This document shows positions 43,139 through 51,688 of a stretch of DNA of 64,000 bases, piece after piece. Each line of letters starts with the position of its first letter. Positions within the stretch are counted from its first letter, which is position 1. The DNA comes from Fictibacillus phosphorivorans (GTDB lineage: Bacteria; Bacillota; Bacilli; Bacillales; Fictibacillaceae). Location of the stretch: contig NZ_LRFC01000034.1 in the NCBI RefSeq assembly GCF_001619875.1, forward strand, positions 166,956 through 230,955, written 5' to 3'. The notes beneath the pieces were generated by a model. The model ran no database searches. It was not told where the DNA came from and saw only the letters and a list, made by a program, of their open reading frames with translations. The position numbers and the translations under genes were made by a program.

Positions 43139-43606
43139 TTGTTAAAAAAGGGTGATCATGCACCAGAATTCACATTGCCATCCACATTGAAAAAAGATAT
43201 TTCGTTATCTGACTTTAAAGGGAAGAAAAATGTACTTGTGGCCTTCTACCCTTTGGATTTCACTCCTGGGTGAATAAAGGAAATAACCTCTTGGAAAGAG
43301 GATTACCAACGTTTTAAAGATGCCAATACTGAAGTGCTTGCGATTAGTGTTGACCATATTTATTCTCATAATGTTTTTGCTGCAGCACTTGGAACCCTTC
43401 CGTACCCACTTTTAGCAGATTGGCATAAAAAAGTGACAAAACAGTTCGGTGTCTTAAACGAAGAAAATGGGACTGCCATACGTTCTTGTTTTGTTATTGA
43501 CCAGAATGGAATTGTGCAATTCTGCAACTACACATTCGATGCCAATGAAACATTACAATATGAAGAAGTATTTAATGCTTGTGAAGCATGTGGAAAGGAA
43601 GAGTAG
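43139..43606 (+). CDS. Peroxiredoxin-like protein with TGA at the catalytic Cys position (putative selenoprotein)
   Basis: AAGGAGGTG is followed by TTG 43139, and one frame runs 155 codons to TAG 43604-43606 with a single TGA at codon 45. Codons 1-44 read as an AhpC/TSA peroxiredoxin start ([14 protein letters not shown], then [13 protein letters not shown]). The TGA falls where the PxxxTxxC motif has its peroxidatic Cys, and [11 protein letters not shown] continues as in FTPGCTKE-type enzymes. The downstream part keeps the catalytic Arg ([12 protein letters not shown]) and ends [14 protein letters not shown]-like hairpin follows the TGA. I favour selenocysteine; a nonsense mutation is the alternative. 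Read without Sec it would be a 44-aa fragment. Confidence 0.75.
43284..43305 (+). promoter_or_regulatory. Candidate bacterial SECIS hairpin
   Basis: CCTCTT (43287-43292) pairs with AAGAGG (43296-43301) around the loop GGA. TAA/TTA extends the stem by three pairs across a one-base bulge. The loop begins 19 nt after the TGA (43271-43273). Known bacterial SECIS elements have the apical loop about 16-37 nt downstream and a G in the first loop positions. Both hold here. Confidence 0.6.
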
Positions 43607-43608
43607 CT

Positions 43609-43779
43609 GTGGACAACAAAAGAAAGAATAAACCATATGAAGATCCAACTGCTCATGCAGAGCAGGAGATCAATGCCTATTTTTATGATGAAAATCAAGA
43701 AACAGATGGGCATCCTACTGATTACATGAATAGTGAGATGGCCGCTGTTAATATAGCGAAACCAGATGATGAAAAATAA
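43609..43779 (+). CDS. Small hydrophilic protein, 56 aa
   Basis: I place the start at GTG 43609, after AAGGAAGAG, 2 nt past the peroxiredoxin stop; ATG 43588 in the same frame is an alternative. The product (MDNKRKNKPYEDPTAHAEQE, then SEMAAVNIAKPDDEK) has no membrane segment. It is probably cotranscribed with the peroxiredoxin gene. No family recognised. Confidence 0.6.
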   Translation: MDNKRKNKPYEDPTAHAEQEINAYFYDENQETDGHPTDYMNSEMAAVNIAKPDDEK

Positions 43780-43806
43780 GGCTGCTTATCGCAGCTTTAT
43801 TTTTTT
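43777..43806 (+). terminator. Terminator after the 56-aa gene
   Basis: AAGGCTGC-TTATC-GCAGCTTT is followed by ATTTTTTT. Confidence 0.75.
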
Positions 43807-43906
43807 GCTATATCTTGCATATCTTATGAAACCGGCACCATCGTAGTGATGTTGTGTTATTCTATATAAGAAGTATGCTGATATAGGAATAGGAAGGAAC
43901 GGCTTA

Positions 43907-44962
43907 ATGAATATTTTTCTTACCGGAGCAACTGGTTTTTTAGGTGGTCGCTTAATTCAAAACTTAGCACGTGAAGGACATACTCTTTATGTGCTGGCGC
44001 GAAACTTACAAAAAGCTGAACAGCTTCTTTTGAAGACGGCTGAATGGAACAGCGATATTCATATTATTCAAGGGGATATTACACTCCCTCATTTAGGTAT
44101 GACTCAAGAAACAGAACAAGATCTTGCGGGTAAAATCGATGTTTTTTATCACATGGCCGCTCTTGTGAAGTTTGATTTGGATCTTAAAGATGAACTTTTT
44201 GAAATAAATTATACGGGAACACACCATTCCCTTGATGCAGCAAAGAAAATGGGTGTTTCCCAATTCTATTATGTAAGCACAGCTTATACGCTTGGGAAGG
44301 ACGAGTTTGCAAAAGAAGAGCTGCATGATATAGATAATCACTTTAACAACCCTTACGAAGAGAGTAAATGTAAAGCGGAACATCTCTGTATGGAATATAA
44401 GGATCACTTTCATGTAACAATCTTAAGACCGGCAATCATAATTGGTGATTCGGTGACAGGGGAAGCGGATTCTAAGTTCACATTGTACGGTCTGCTTAGA
44501 AGTCTTGAAGTATTTAAGAAGAGATTTCAGCGTAAAGGAATCGGTAATCGTGTTTTTCACTTGCTGTGTGAAGAAGATAGTACACAAAATCTTGTGCCGG
44601 TTGACTATGTAGCAGATGTTTTGTCGGGTGTGTTAAAAAAGGGCAGAGAAAGTAACATATACCACATTACAAATAGCAAAGCACCCCTGAGTGCTGATGT
44701 TTTTCAGATCATGAGGGACAAAGCGGGACTCGGGCTCTTTAAGCTTGCTCCTTACGATTATGAACCATTTTTAAACGAAGAGGAAAAGCTGTTAAACGGT
44801 GTTATTGATGTTTATAAAAATTATCTGAATCGCAACATTACATTTGATGACTCTAACACGCAGCAATTACTAAAAGAGATCGAAGCTAAACCATTAAATA
44901 TGGATATAGCGATGATTAAGCGAATTATAACTGGGTATAAAGGAAATTCGGTTTCAAAATAA
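43907..44962 (+). CDS. SDR family NAD(P)-dependent oxidoreductase (NAD_binding_4-like)
   Basis: The 351-aa protein begins with the nucleotide-binding motif GATGFLGG and has the extended-SDR catalytic YxxxK (PYEESKCKAEH). DIFLTG...DVFYHMAAL resembles the thioester-reductase/male-sterility (NAD_binding_4) subfamily, which reduces acyl thioesters or acts on lipids. The substrate is unknown. GGAAGGAACGGC precedes the ATG. Confidence 0.8.
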   Translation: MNIFLTGATGFLGGRLIQNLAREGHTLYVLARNLQKAEQLLLKTAEWNSDIHIIQGDITLPHLGMTQETEQDLAGKIDVFYHMAALVKFDLDLKDELFEINYTGTHHSLDAAKKMGVSQFYYVSTAYTLGKDEFAKEELHDIDNHFNNPYEESKCKAEHLCMEYKDHFHVTILRPAIIIGDSVTGEADSKFTLYGLLRSLEVFKKRFQRKGIGNRVFHLLCEEDSTQNLVPVDYVADVLSGVLKKGRESNIYHITNSKAPLSADVFQIMRDKAGLGLFKLAPYDYEPFLNEEEKLLNGVIDVYKNYLNRNITFDDSNTQQLLKEIEAKPLNMDIAMIKRIITGYKGNSVSK

Positions 44963-44976
44963 AAAATATGCATCTA

Positions 44977-45005
44977 TTTACAATTTATGCATATACTGTT
45001 ATAGT
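44977..45005 (+). promoter_or_regulatory. SigA promoter of the mini-gene
   Basis: TTTACA (44977-44982), a 17-nt spacer and TATAGT (45000-45005). The transcript would start about 40 nt before the 26-codon frame. Confidence 0.65.
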
Positions 45006-45050
45006 GGAGAAGTGAAGTAAGTAATTTTAATGAAACCCAAGGAGGGATGT

Positions 45051-45131
45051 ATGATGAGACAACTTAATGGATTGACTTCAGAGAGTGTATTTCATGTACA
45101 GCCTATTGGGACAATGGAGAAACGCAAATAA
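45051..45131 (+). CDS. 26-aa peptide (mini-gene)
   Basis: ATGATG at 45051 follows AAGGAGGGATGT. The frame reads MMRQLNGLTSESVFHVQPIG and ends GTMEKRK. A good promoter lies upstream and intrinsic terminators lie downstream (45173 and 45243), so it forms a complete small transcription unit. It could be a free peptide or a leader that governs read-through into rsgA. No signal peptide. Confidence 0.5.
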   Translation: MMRQLNGLTSESVFHVQPIGTMEKRK

Positions 45132-45142
45132 TTTTTTTGCGT
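45122..45142 (+). promoter_or_regulatory. Hairpin over the mini-gene stop codon
   Basis: ACGCAAA and TTTGCGT pair around TAATTTT, covering the stop codon of the 26-codon frame. A ribosome stopping there would melt it. Confidence 0.4.
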
Positions 45143-45172
45143 ATGTCATTCTTCGCTTAAATTTGTCATTCG

Positions 45173-45206
45173 AACCATGGGCTGTACTCCAGTGCCATGG
45201 TTTTTT
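45173..45206 (+). terminator. First terminator between mini-gene and rsgA
   Basis: AACCATGG...CCATGGTT with a 14-nt loop is followed by TTTTATA. Confidence 0.75.
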
Positions 45207-45242
45207 ATATGAAGAAGGGGTATTTGTGTACCCATCTTTTTG

Positions 45243-45275
45243 TAAAGAACCTAAGTAGATAGGTTCTTTTTCTTT
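45243..45275 (+). terminator. Second terminator before rsgA
   Basis: AAGAACCTA-AGTAGA-TAGGTTCTT is followed by TTTC. It ends 40 nt before rsgA. A small GGGTA...TACCC hairpin lies between the two terminators. Confidence 0.7.
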
Positions 45276-45314
45276 TATAAAAAAATTGACAACATTTATT
45301 CGGAGGGTATCACA

Positions 45315-46376
45315 TTGAATTTAAAATCACTAGGTTGGAATCAAACATTTGAAGAATCATTTAAAGCATACGAAAGTCATCATTTTATTCCAGGAAGAAT
45401 TAGTATAGAACATAAAGGGCTTTATACCGTTCTTACCGAACACGGTGAAATGCTAGGAGAAATAACAGGGAAAATCCGTTTTAACGCTACAGGTAGACAT
45501 GACTTTCCAGCGGTTGGAGACTGGGTTGCTGTTCAGGCTAATCCCCAAGAAGGAAAGGCATATGTTCATGGAATCCTGCCGCGCAAGAGCAAGTTTTCTC
45601 GAAAAGCAGCTGGGCTTACAACTGATGAACAGATTGTAGCGACTAACGTAGATACGGTCTTCTTAGTGAATGCACTGAACCAAGACTTTAATCTGCGCAG
45701 ACTCGAACGTTATCTCTTGATGGCTTGGGAAAGCGGCGCAACCCCTGTTATCGTCCTAAGTAAAGCGGATCTATGTGAAGACATACAGAAATATTTAGAT
45801 GAAGTAGAAACGATCGCTTTTGGTGTTCCTACTTTTGCGGTTAGTGCCGAAACAGGAACAGGTCTTGATGCTCTTTCTTCTTATATTACAGAAGGAGAAA
45901 CCGTTGCCCTATTAGGTTCTTCAGGTGTTGGTAAATCAACGCTTGCAAACAAGCTATTTGGGTCAGAGGTATTAAAAACAAATGGGATTCGCGAAGAGGA
46001 TGGCAAAGGAAAGCATACGACGACTCACCGAGAACTGCTCGTGCTCGAGAGCGGAGGTATTTTAATCGATACGCCTGGAATGAGAGAACTGCAGCTTTGG
46101 GAAGGCGAGAACAGCTTAAGTCACAGCTTTCAAGACGTTGAAGGATTTGCAGAACAATGCCGTTTCCGTGATTGTACTCATCAAAATGAACCAGGATGCA
46201 GAGTGCAAGAAGCGATCGAAAATGGCGAATTGAGCGAAGAGCGCTATACTAGTTTCGTGAAACTGCAACGCGAGTTAGCGTACTTTGCCCGTAAAGAAGA
46301 TCAAAAGCTAGCACTCGCCGAACGTGCGAAGTGGAAAAAAATCGCTGGAGATCGTACGCGCGTTCACCGTAAATAG
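45315..46376 (+). CDS. rsgA: Ribosome small subunit-dependent GTPase A
   Basis: RsgA assists late 30S maturation. The 353-aa protein has an N-terminal OB fold, then the circularly permuted GTPase order: LSKAD (G4), SAET (G5), GSSGVGKST (G1) and DTPG (G3). A C-terminal zinc site follows (CRFRDCTH...C). It is longer than the B. subtilis housekeeping copy YloQ (about 298 aa), so it may be a second, paralogous RsgA. The start is TTG 45315 after CGGAGGGTATCACA. Confidence 0.9.
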   Translation: MNLKSLGWNQTFEESFKAYESHHFIPGRISIEHKGLYTVLTEHGEMLGEITGKIRFNATGRHDFPAVGDWVAVQANPQEGKAYVHGILPRKSKFSRKAAGLTTDEQIVATNVDTVFLVNALNQDFNLRRLERYLLMAWESGATPVIVLSKADLCEDIQKYLDEVETIAFGVPTFAVSAETGTGLDALSSYITEGETVALLGSSGVGKSTLANKLFGSEVLKTNGIREEDGKGKHTTTHRELLVLESGGILIDTPGMRELQLWEGENSLSHSFQDVEGFAEQCRFRDCTHQNEPGCRVQEAIENGELSEERYTSFVKLQRELAYFARKEDQKLALAERAKWKKIAGDRTRVHRK

Positions 46377-46390
46377 AGGATAATGATAAG

Positions 46391-46422
46391 GAATGGCCTT
46401 TTTTAGGGTCATTCTATTTTTT
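46391..46422 (+). terminator. Terminator of rsgA
   Basis: GAATGGCC-TTTTTTA-GGGTCATTC is followed by TATTTTTTTT. Confidence 0.7.
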
Positions 46423-46500
46423 TTGCACTCATTATATGTCAATTGTCCGCTTGAAAAGAACAAAAATTGATTATGTGTATCTAAATCACACACTCAAAAT

Positions 46501-46600
46501 TAATTTCACGTTATTTTGAATATATTCACGTTATTTTCGATAATTTCACGTTACATGAATTAATTTCACATTAAATGAAATATATTCACATTAGCAGATA
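46501..46600. repeat. Tandem array D, 20-bp unit
   Basis: Five contiguous units of exactly 20 bp share TTCAC(G/A)TTA. The first bases alternate between TAATTTCAC and TATATTCAC. It fills the gap between the rsgA terminator and the YjbQ gene. Confidence 0.9.
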
Positions 46601-46675
46601 TAACCATTAGATTTAAGGTTATTAAAAGGATTTTCATACCTTGTTATCAAATAAGAAGATAGAGGAGGGATGGAT

Positions 46676-47077
46676 TTGTCTCAAGTTTTTACGATCCAAA
46701 CGCATAAAAGAGATGAAATGTATGAGATTACGAGTACACTAGAGGCCTATCTTGAAGAGCAGCGGGTGAGCGATGGAGTCATGTACATATACTGTCCGCA
46801 TACTACAGCAGGAATTACGATTAATGAGAATGCAGATCCCGATGTAGTCCATGATATGCTCATGCGAATGGATGAAGTGTATCCGTGGGAGCATCCAAAG
46901 TATCGTCATGCAGAAGGAAACTCAGCTTCACACTTAAAGGCAAGTACAGTTGGTTCATCTCAAGTCGTATTTATCCAGAACGGCCATCTTCTCTTGGGGA
47001 CGTGGCAAGGTGTTTATTTTTGTGAGTTCGACGGACCCCGTAAACGAAAGTATCATGTGAAAATACTAACAAATTAA
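46676..47077 (+). CDS. YjbQ family (UPF0047) protein
   Basis: The TTG at 46676 lies 7 nt after AGAGGAGG; an ATG at 46670 is too close to it. The 133-aa product has the family motifs [19 protein letters not shown] and [17 protein letters not shown] with conserved His residues. The family carries weak thiamine-phosphate synthase activity; the true role is unclear. Confidence 0.88.
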   Translation: MSQVFTIQTHKRDEMYEITSTLEAYLEEQRVSDGVMYIYCPHTTAGITINENADPDVVHDMLMRMDEVYPWEHPKYRHAEGNSASHLKASTVGSSQVVFIQNGHLLLGTWQGVYFCEFDGPRKRKYHVKILTN

Positions 47078-47091
47078 TATACTTAATTATC

Positions 47092-47124
47092 AAGATCCAC
47101 TGAACAAATCAGTGGATCTTTTTT
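47092..47124 (+). terminator. Terminator of the YjbQ gene
   Basis: AAGATCCACTGA-ACAAA-TCAGTGGATCTT is a perfect 12-bp stem followed by four T. Confidence 0.88.
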
Positions 47125-47214
47125 AACTTCCTACTTTAGTTCTAGAAAAAACAAACAACAAAGAAATTTGTTGAATAATAGGGAAAACTTTTAAATTTAA
47201 TATAAATCATCTAT

Positions 47215-47250
47215 TTTTTCTAAAATTTAGTTGTCTATTTTCAGATATTC
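47215..47250 (+). promoter_or_regulatory. Two CodY-like motifs before livJ
   Basis: TTTTTTCTAAAATTT (47215-47229) and TATTTTCAGATATTC (47236-47250) each match the CodY consensus AATTTTCWGAAAATT at 11 of 15 positions. CodY control of branched-chain amino acid transport is well established in Bacillus. In such AT-rich DNA the match is suggestive only. Confidence 0.4.
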
Positions 47251-47309
47251 ATGTACTATTTTTTTAAATAGTAGCAATTATCAAAATATTCATACAAGGG
47301 GGATTTTAG

Positions 47310-48506
47310 GTGGGGATTAAGAGAGGGTTAAAAGTATTAGCAGCTTCTGCATTATCACTAGGTCTTTTGGCAGGCTGTAATGCTTCTGGGGGATCAGAAG
47401 GCAGCAGTGGAGGAGGAAGCGGAAAAGTTATTAAGATCGCAACGCAAACTCCTTTATCAGGTGGAAGTGCAACACTAGGTGAATCCATCAAGTTAGGTGC
47501 GCAACTTGCATTGGAAGAGAACAAGAAGAAGTTTGAAGACTTAGGGTACAAGCTTCAGCTTCAGCCTTATGATGATCAAGCAGACCCTAAAAAAGGTGTA
47601 GCCAACGCACAGCTTATTGGATCAGATAAATCCATTCTTGGAGTTGTAGGCCACTTGAATTCTGGCGTATCTATCCCGTCATCTGAAGTTTATGAAAAGT
47701 ATAAAGTGCCGATGGTTTCTCCAGCAAATACTGCAACGGAAGTAACAGATCGCGGACTTAAAACAGTAAACCGTATCGTAGCACGTGATGATTTTCAAGG
47801 TCCTGCAGGTGCAGACTTTGCGATTAATAAATTAGGAGCTAAGAAAATCTTCGTTGTCCAGGACAAAACAGCTTATGGAACAGGTCTTGCAGATGCGTTC
47901 AAAAAAGCAGCTGAAGATGCTGGAGCTGAAATTCTTGGTTACGAAGGAATTACCGTTGGTGAGAAAGACTTTAACGGAGTCCTTACACAGGTATTGTCAA
48001 AGAAACCTGATCTAGTATTCTTTGGCGGACTGTATACGGAGGGCGGTCAGTTGATCCGACAAGCTCGTGACAAAGGAATCGATATTCCATTCATGGGCGG
48101 AGACGGAATGGATTCTTCTACGCTTGTTGAAATCGCTGGTGACGCTGTTAAAAACGTATACTACACATCTGTTGCAGCTGACGCTAGCAAATCTTCAGAT
48201 GGCCAGGCATTCTCTTCAAAATACAAAGAAAAGTTCAACAAGAACGTAGAATCCTACTCTGCTTACGGCTATGATTCTATGAGCGTTCTATTAAAAGGTT
48301 TAGAGGCAGCGATTGAAGGAAGTGATGGAGATCTTCCATCCCGTGAGAAGGTTGCAGAAGAAGTTCGTAAAATTCAAGACTTCCAAGGTGTTGTTACGAA
48401 GGTTGGCTTTGATGATATCGGTGACAACAAATTTGCAAAAGTTTATATCTACAAGTTCAGTGAAGCTAAATATCCAGGAGTTCAAGAAGGCGAAATCAGT
48501 AAGTAA
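47310..48506 (+). CDS. livJ: Branched-chain amino acid ABC transporter, binding lipoprotein
   Basis: The 398-aa precursor has a lipobox LLAGC and a type I periplasmic-binding fold (IKIATQTPLSGGSATLGESI, then AYGTGLADAF). It captures Leu/Ile/Val or related amino acids. The start is GTG 47310 after AAGGGGGA. The terminator-like hairpin downstream should give it higher mRNA levels than livHMGF. Confidence 0.9.
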   Translation: MGIKRGLKVLAASALSLGLLAGCNASGGSEGSSGGGSGKVIKIATQTPLSGGSATLGESIKLGAQLALEENKKKFEDLGYKLQLQPYDDQADPKKGVANAQLIGSDKSILGVVGHLNSGVSIPSSEVYEKYKVPMVSPANTATEVTDRGLKTVNRIVARDDFQGPAGADFAINKLGAKKIFVVQDKTAYGTGLADAFKKAAEDAGAEILGYEGITVGEKDFNGVLTQVLSKKPDLVFFGGLYTEGGQLIRQARDKGIDIPFMGGDGMDSSTLVEIAGDAVKNVYYTSVAADASKSSDGQAFSSKYKEKFNKNVESYSAYGYDSMSVLLKGLEAAIEGSDGDLPSREKVAEEVRKIQDFQGVVTKVGFDDIGDNKFAKVYIYKFSEAKYPGVQEGEISK

Positions 48507-48520
48507 ACCTATGTTTACAG

Positions 48521-48561
48521 GAGAGGGAATGACCCTAATGGCCATATCCCTCTTCTTTTTT
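48521..48561 (+). terminator. Intra-operon terminator between livJ and livH
   Basis: GAGAGGGA...TCCCTCTTC with further ATGGCC pairing in the loop is followed by TTTTTT. A leaky stop here is usual for binding-protein operons. Confidence 0.65.
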
Positions 48562-48599
48562 ACACACATACTCCCTAGTTTTGAAAGAGAGGAATATTT

Positions 48600-49586
48600 A
48601 TGTTAGCTGAAATTTTACAAAGTCTGCCTCAAGTTCTTGTCGATGGAATTGCTCTAGGAGCCATTTACGCGGTAATTGCTCTTGGGTACACGATGGTTTA
48701 TGGAATATTGGAACTTATCAATTTTGCGCATGGTGAGATTTTTATGACAGGTGCTTTTATAGGGGTAGCGATGCTTATTCTGATGACTGGAATGGGCTGG
48801 TTGGCCGCTATGCCTGCCGTACTCGCATTGATCCTCGTGCTTGTTGTTACATCGATACTAACAGGTTTTATGGGTGTTGGCATTGAGCGGATGGCGTACA
48901 GACCTCTCAGAAATTCTCCTAAACTTATTACGCTGATCTCAGCAATTGGAGTATCGTTCCTGCTGCAGGATCTCGTTCGTTTCATTACAGAATACAAAAG
49001 AGGCAACTATATTTTAACTGGGCCATCCATGTTCAATGAGAAATTTTCCATTAAATTTTCGAGTATCTCCTCTTCCTTCAGTGATGCGTTTTTTAAAACA
49101 TCAACACTGATTCTGATCGTTGCTGTTGTCATCATGATGGTTGGATTAGATTTTTTCGTTAATAAAACGAAGTGGGGCATGGCGATGCGTGCAGTGGCTC
49201 AAGATCGTGAAACAGCTTCTCTTATGTCGATTAATGTGAACAAAGTCATTTCTCTTACCTTTTTTATCGGTTCAGCATTAGGTGGAGCGACAGGCGTTCT
49301 GTTTGCTGTTCAGTATGGAACCATCGACCCGTATATCGGCTTTATTTTAGGATTAAAAGCATTTACAGCCGCTGTACTTGGAGGAATTGGAAATATTCGT
49401 GGTGCTATGGCCGGCGGGCTCATGTTAGGTATTTTAGAAATGTTCGCAGCAGCAAATCTGCAGCTGTTAACAGGAGGCATCTTTGGGGCTGAATATAAAG
49501 ATGTATTTGCATTTGCAATCTTAATTATTGTCTTGATTTTCAAACCAGAAGGACTGTTTGGCAAAGCAGTTACTGAGAAAGTGTAG
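48600..49586 (+). CDS. livH: Branched-chain amino acid ABC transporter permease
   Basis: The 328-aa permease has about eight helices, starting with the LivH signature GIALGAIYAVIALGYTMVYG and ELINFAHGEIFM, and FTAAVLGGIGNIRGA near the end. AAAGAGAGGAATATTT precedes the ATG. Confidence 0.92.
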   Translation: MLAEILQSLPQVLVDGIALGAIYAVIALGYTMVYGILELINFAHGEIFMTGAFIGVAMLILMTGMGWLAAMPAVLALILVLVVTSILTGFMGVGIERMAYRPLRNSPKLITLISAIGVSFLLQDLVRFITEYKRGNYILTGPSMFNEKFSIKFSSISSSFSDAFFKTSTLILIVAVVIMMVGLDFFVNKTKWGMAMRAVAQDRETASLMSINVNKVISLTFFIGSALGGATGVLFAVQYGTIDPYIGFILGLKAFTAAVLGGIGNIRGAMAGGLMLGILEMFAAANLQLLTGGIFGAEYKDVFAFAILIIVLIFKPEGLFGKAVTEKV

Positions 49587-49596
49587 GTGAAGAGCC

Positions 49597-50886
49597 ATGC
49601 AAAAGCTGACAAGTAAATTAAAAGGCAACAAGATGGCACAAATGATTCTGCTCGTCCTTTATGTATTGGTAACTTCGTTGAGCCTGTATCTTGCTCAAGC
49701 CTCAGTTACAGCTTTTCTTTTGCTTCTATTCTCATTATTGATTCTGTACTATACAGAATTGCCGGACCGCCTAAAGTGGCTGATTGCTGGAGTTGTTCTG
49801 ATTGGGGTCATTCCCTTTGTTTCAAGTACAGGACCAGGTTATCAATCCTATATGGAAGTTGCCACAGTTGTTGGAATCTATGTGGCGATGGCATTAGGAC
49901 TTAACATTGTAGTCGGTTTAGCAGGTTTGCTAGATCTCGGGTTCGTCGCTTTCTTTGCAATAGGGGCTTATACGTATGGTATTTTTGCAACAGGACAAGC
50001 TGCCAACTTTATGCCATTCGGAACGTTTCCTTTAACAGGCGAAAGCTTTTGGATCTTTATTCTGATAGGGTGTTTTGTCGCTGCACTTTTCGGGGTCTTA
50101 TTAGGAATTCCTGTACTTCGTGTAAAAGGAGACTATCTGGCTATCGTTACGCTTGGTTTTGGAGAGATTATCAGAATCGTATTCAACAACTTAGATAAGC
50201 CTGTAAATATTACAAACGGTGCAATGGGCTTAGCGTCTGTTAAACCGCCAGAAATATTCGGGTATCAATTTGTGTATCCAAACCAATTCTACTTTATTGT
50301 TCTTGCCATCTTGTTCCTTGTTATTTTGGCTGTTAGAAGATTTGAGTTTTCTAAAATCGGCCGTTCTTGGAAAGCGGTAAGAGAAAACGAAATTGCTGCA
50401 CAATCAGTGGGCATACATCTTGTGCGGACGAAGCTATTAGCATTTGCAATAGGGGCTTCTTTTTCAGGAATGATGGGGGTTGTGTTTGCAGCGAAACAGA
50501 CCTTTGTTGACCCGACAAGCTTCACATTACTAGAGTCAATCACCATCCTTGTAATGGTTATTTTAGGAGGAATGGGCAGTGTACCAGGTGTCATTCTAGG
50601 TGCTGCTGTCATTACGATTCTCAACTTGCAAGTACTTACTGAAGTGACAAACTATTTAAATCAATTGAGTCTAGATGGTGTAATCAGTTTCCCAGAGGCA
50701 CTCGCTCCAGCCAAAATGCAGCGATTTATCTTTGGTGCAATCCTCATTATCTTTGCCATCTATCGCCCTCAAGGATTAATTCCTGCTAAAAACCCTGTCT
50801 TTGATGAGGAATCACTTAAAGAGGGATCGGAAAAGCATCGAAAAGAAAAGATTACGGTGGAACCTGACAAAGGGTTTCAGGCATAG
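49597..50886 (+). CDS. livM: Branched-chain amino acid ABC transporter permease
   Basis: The 429-aa LivM-type permease has the N-terminal extension typical of LivM, LGLNIVVGLAGLLDLGFVAFFAIG in the core and VILGGMGSVPGVILGA before the end. It starts 10 nt after livH. The C-terminus is charged. Confidence 0.92.
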   Translation: MQKLTSKLKGNKMAQMILLVLYVLVTSLSLYLAQASVTAFLLLLFSLLILYYTELPDRLKWLIAGVVLIGVIPFVSSTGPGYQSYMEVATVVGIYVAMALGLNIVVGLAGLLDLGFVAFFAIGAYTYGIFATGQAANFMPFGTFPLTGESFWIFILIGCFVAALFGVLLGIPVLRVKGDYLAIVTLGFGEIIRIVFNNLDKPVNITNGAMGLASVKPPEIFGYQFVYPNQFYFIVLAILFLVILAVRRFEFSKIGRSWKAVRENEIAAQSVGIHLVRTKLLAFAIGASFSGMMGVVFAAKQTFVDPTSFTLLESITILVMVILGGMGSVPGVILGAAVITILNLQVLTEVTNYLNQLSLDGVISFPEALAPAKMQRFIFGAILIIFAIYRPQGLIPAKNPVFDEESLKEGSEKHRKEKITVEPDKGFQA

Positions 50887-50900
50887 GGGGCGATATACAC

Positions 50901-51677
50901 ATGTCAATCTTAACGGTTAGCAATCTTACAAAACAATTTGGCGGTCTTGTCGCCGTGAATTCAGTGGATATGGCAGTTGAAAAAGGTTCAATTACAGCAG
51001 TAATCGGTCCTAACGGGGCGGGTAAAACTACCTTTTTCAACTTAATAACTGGGGTGTATCAGCCTGATAAAGGAAATGTTCAACTTGGCTCAACGTCCTT
51101 AGTCGGATTAAAGCCGCATGAGATTTCGAGACACGGAATAGCGCGTACCTTCCAAAACATTCGTCTATTTTCAAATATTACAGTTTTAGAAAATGTGATG
51201 GTAGGTTTGCATAAACAATTTAGAGCAGGAATTGTCGGGACCTTATTTCAAACAAAAAAAGTACGAGAGGAAGAGCGCTTGGCACAGGAAGAGGCTTACC
51301 ATTGGCTTGAATATGTCGGCTTGGCTCAGCATTTGAATGAAGATGCACAAAATTTATCATATGGGGCACAGCGCAGGCTGGAAATTGCCAGAGCGCTTGC
51401 TACAAAACCAAAGCTGCTTCTACTAGATGAACCAGCGGCTGGAATGAACCCTAGGGAAACACGCGAACTAACAGAGTTTATTCACCGTATGAGAGAAGAT
51501 CTAGATCTAACGATCGTTTTAATCGAGCATGATATGAAACTTGTAATGGAAATTTCTGAACAGATTTTTGTATTAGATCACGGTGAAAAGATCGCTGAAG
51601 GAAAGCCTGCTGAAATCCGCAATAATGTAAAAGTGATTGAAGCTTATCTTGGAAAAAGTGCCGTAACACCAGCGTAA
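50901..51677 (+). CDS. livG: Branched-chain amino acid ABC transporter ATPase
   Basis: The 258-aa ATPase has Walker A GPNGAGKTT, the LivG-typical LSYGAQRRLEIARALA in place of LSGGQ, Walker B LLLLDEPAAGMNP, and a family-typical second half (IVLIEHDMKLVMEIS). GGGGGCGAT precedes the ATG. Confidence 0.92.
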   Translation: MSILTVSNLTKQFGGLVAVNSVDMAVEKGSITAVIGPNGAGKTTFFNLITGVYQPDKGNVQLGSTSLVGLKPHEISRHGIARTFQNIRLFSNITVLENVMVGLHKQFRAGIVGTLFQTKKVREEERLAQEEAYHWLEYVGLAQHLNEDAQNLSYGAQRRLEIARALATKPKLLLLDEPAAGMNPRETRELTEFIHRMREDLDLTIVLIEHDMKLVMEISEQIFVLDHGEKIAEGKPAEIRNNVKVIEAYLGKSAVTPA

Positions 51678-51688
51678 GGAGGAAAACG

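Noticed and set aside
43139..43606. Frameshift or sequencing error explaining the broken peroxiredoxin
   Set aside because: Both sides of the TGA are in the same frame and the motif aligns without a gap, so only a substitution or selenocysteine fits. A nonsense mutation remains possible.
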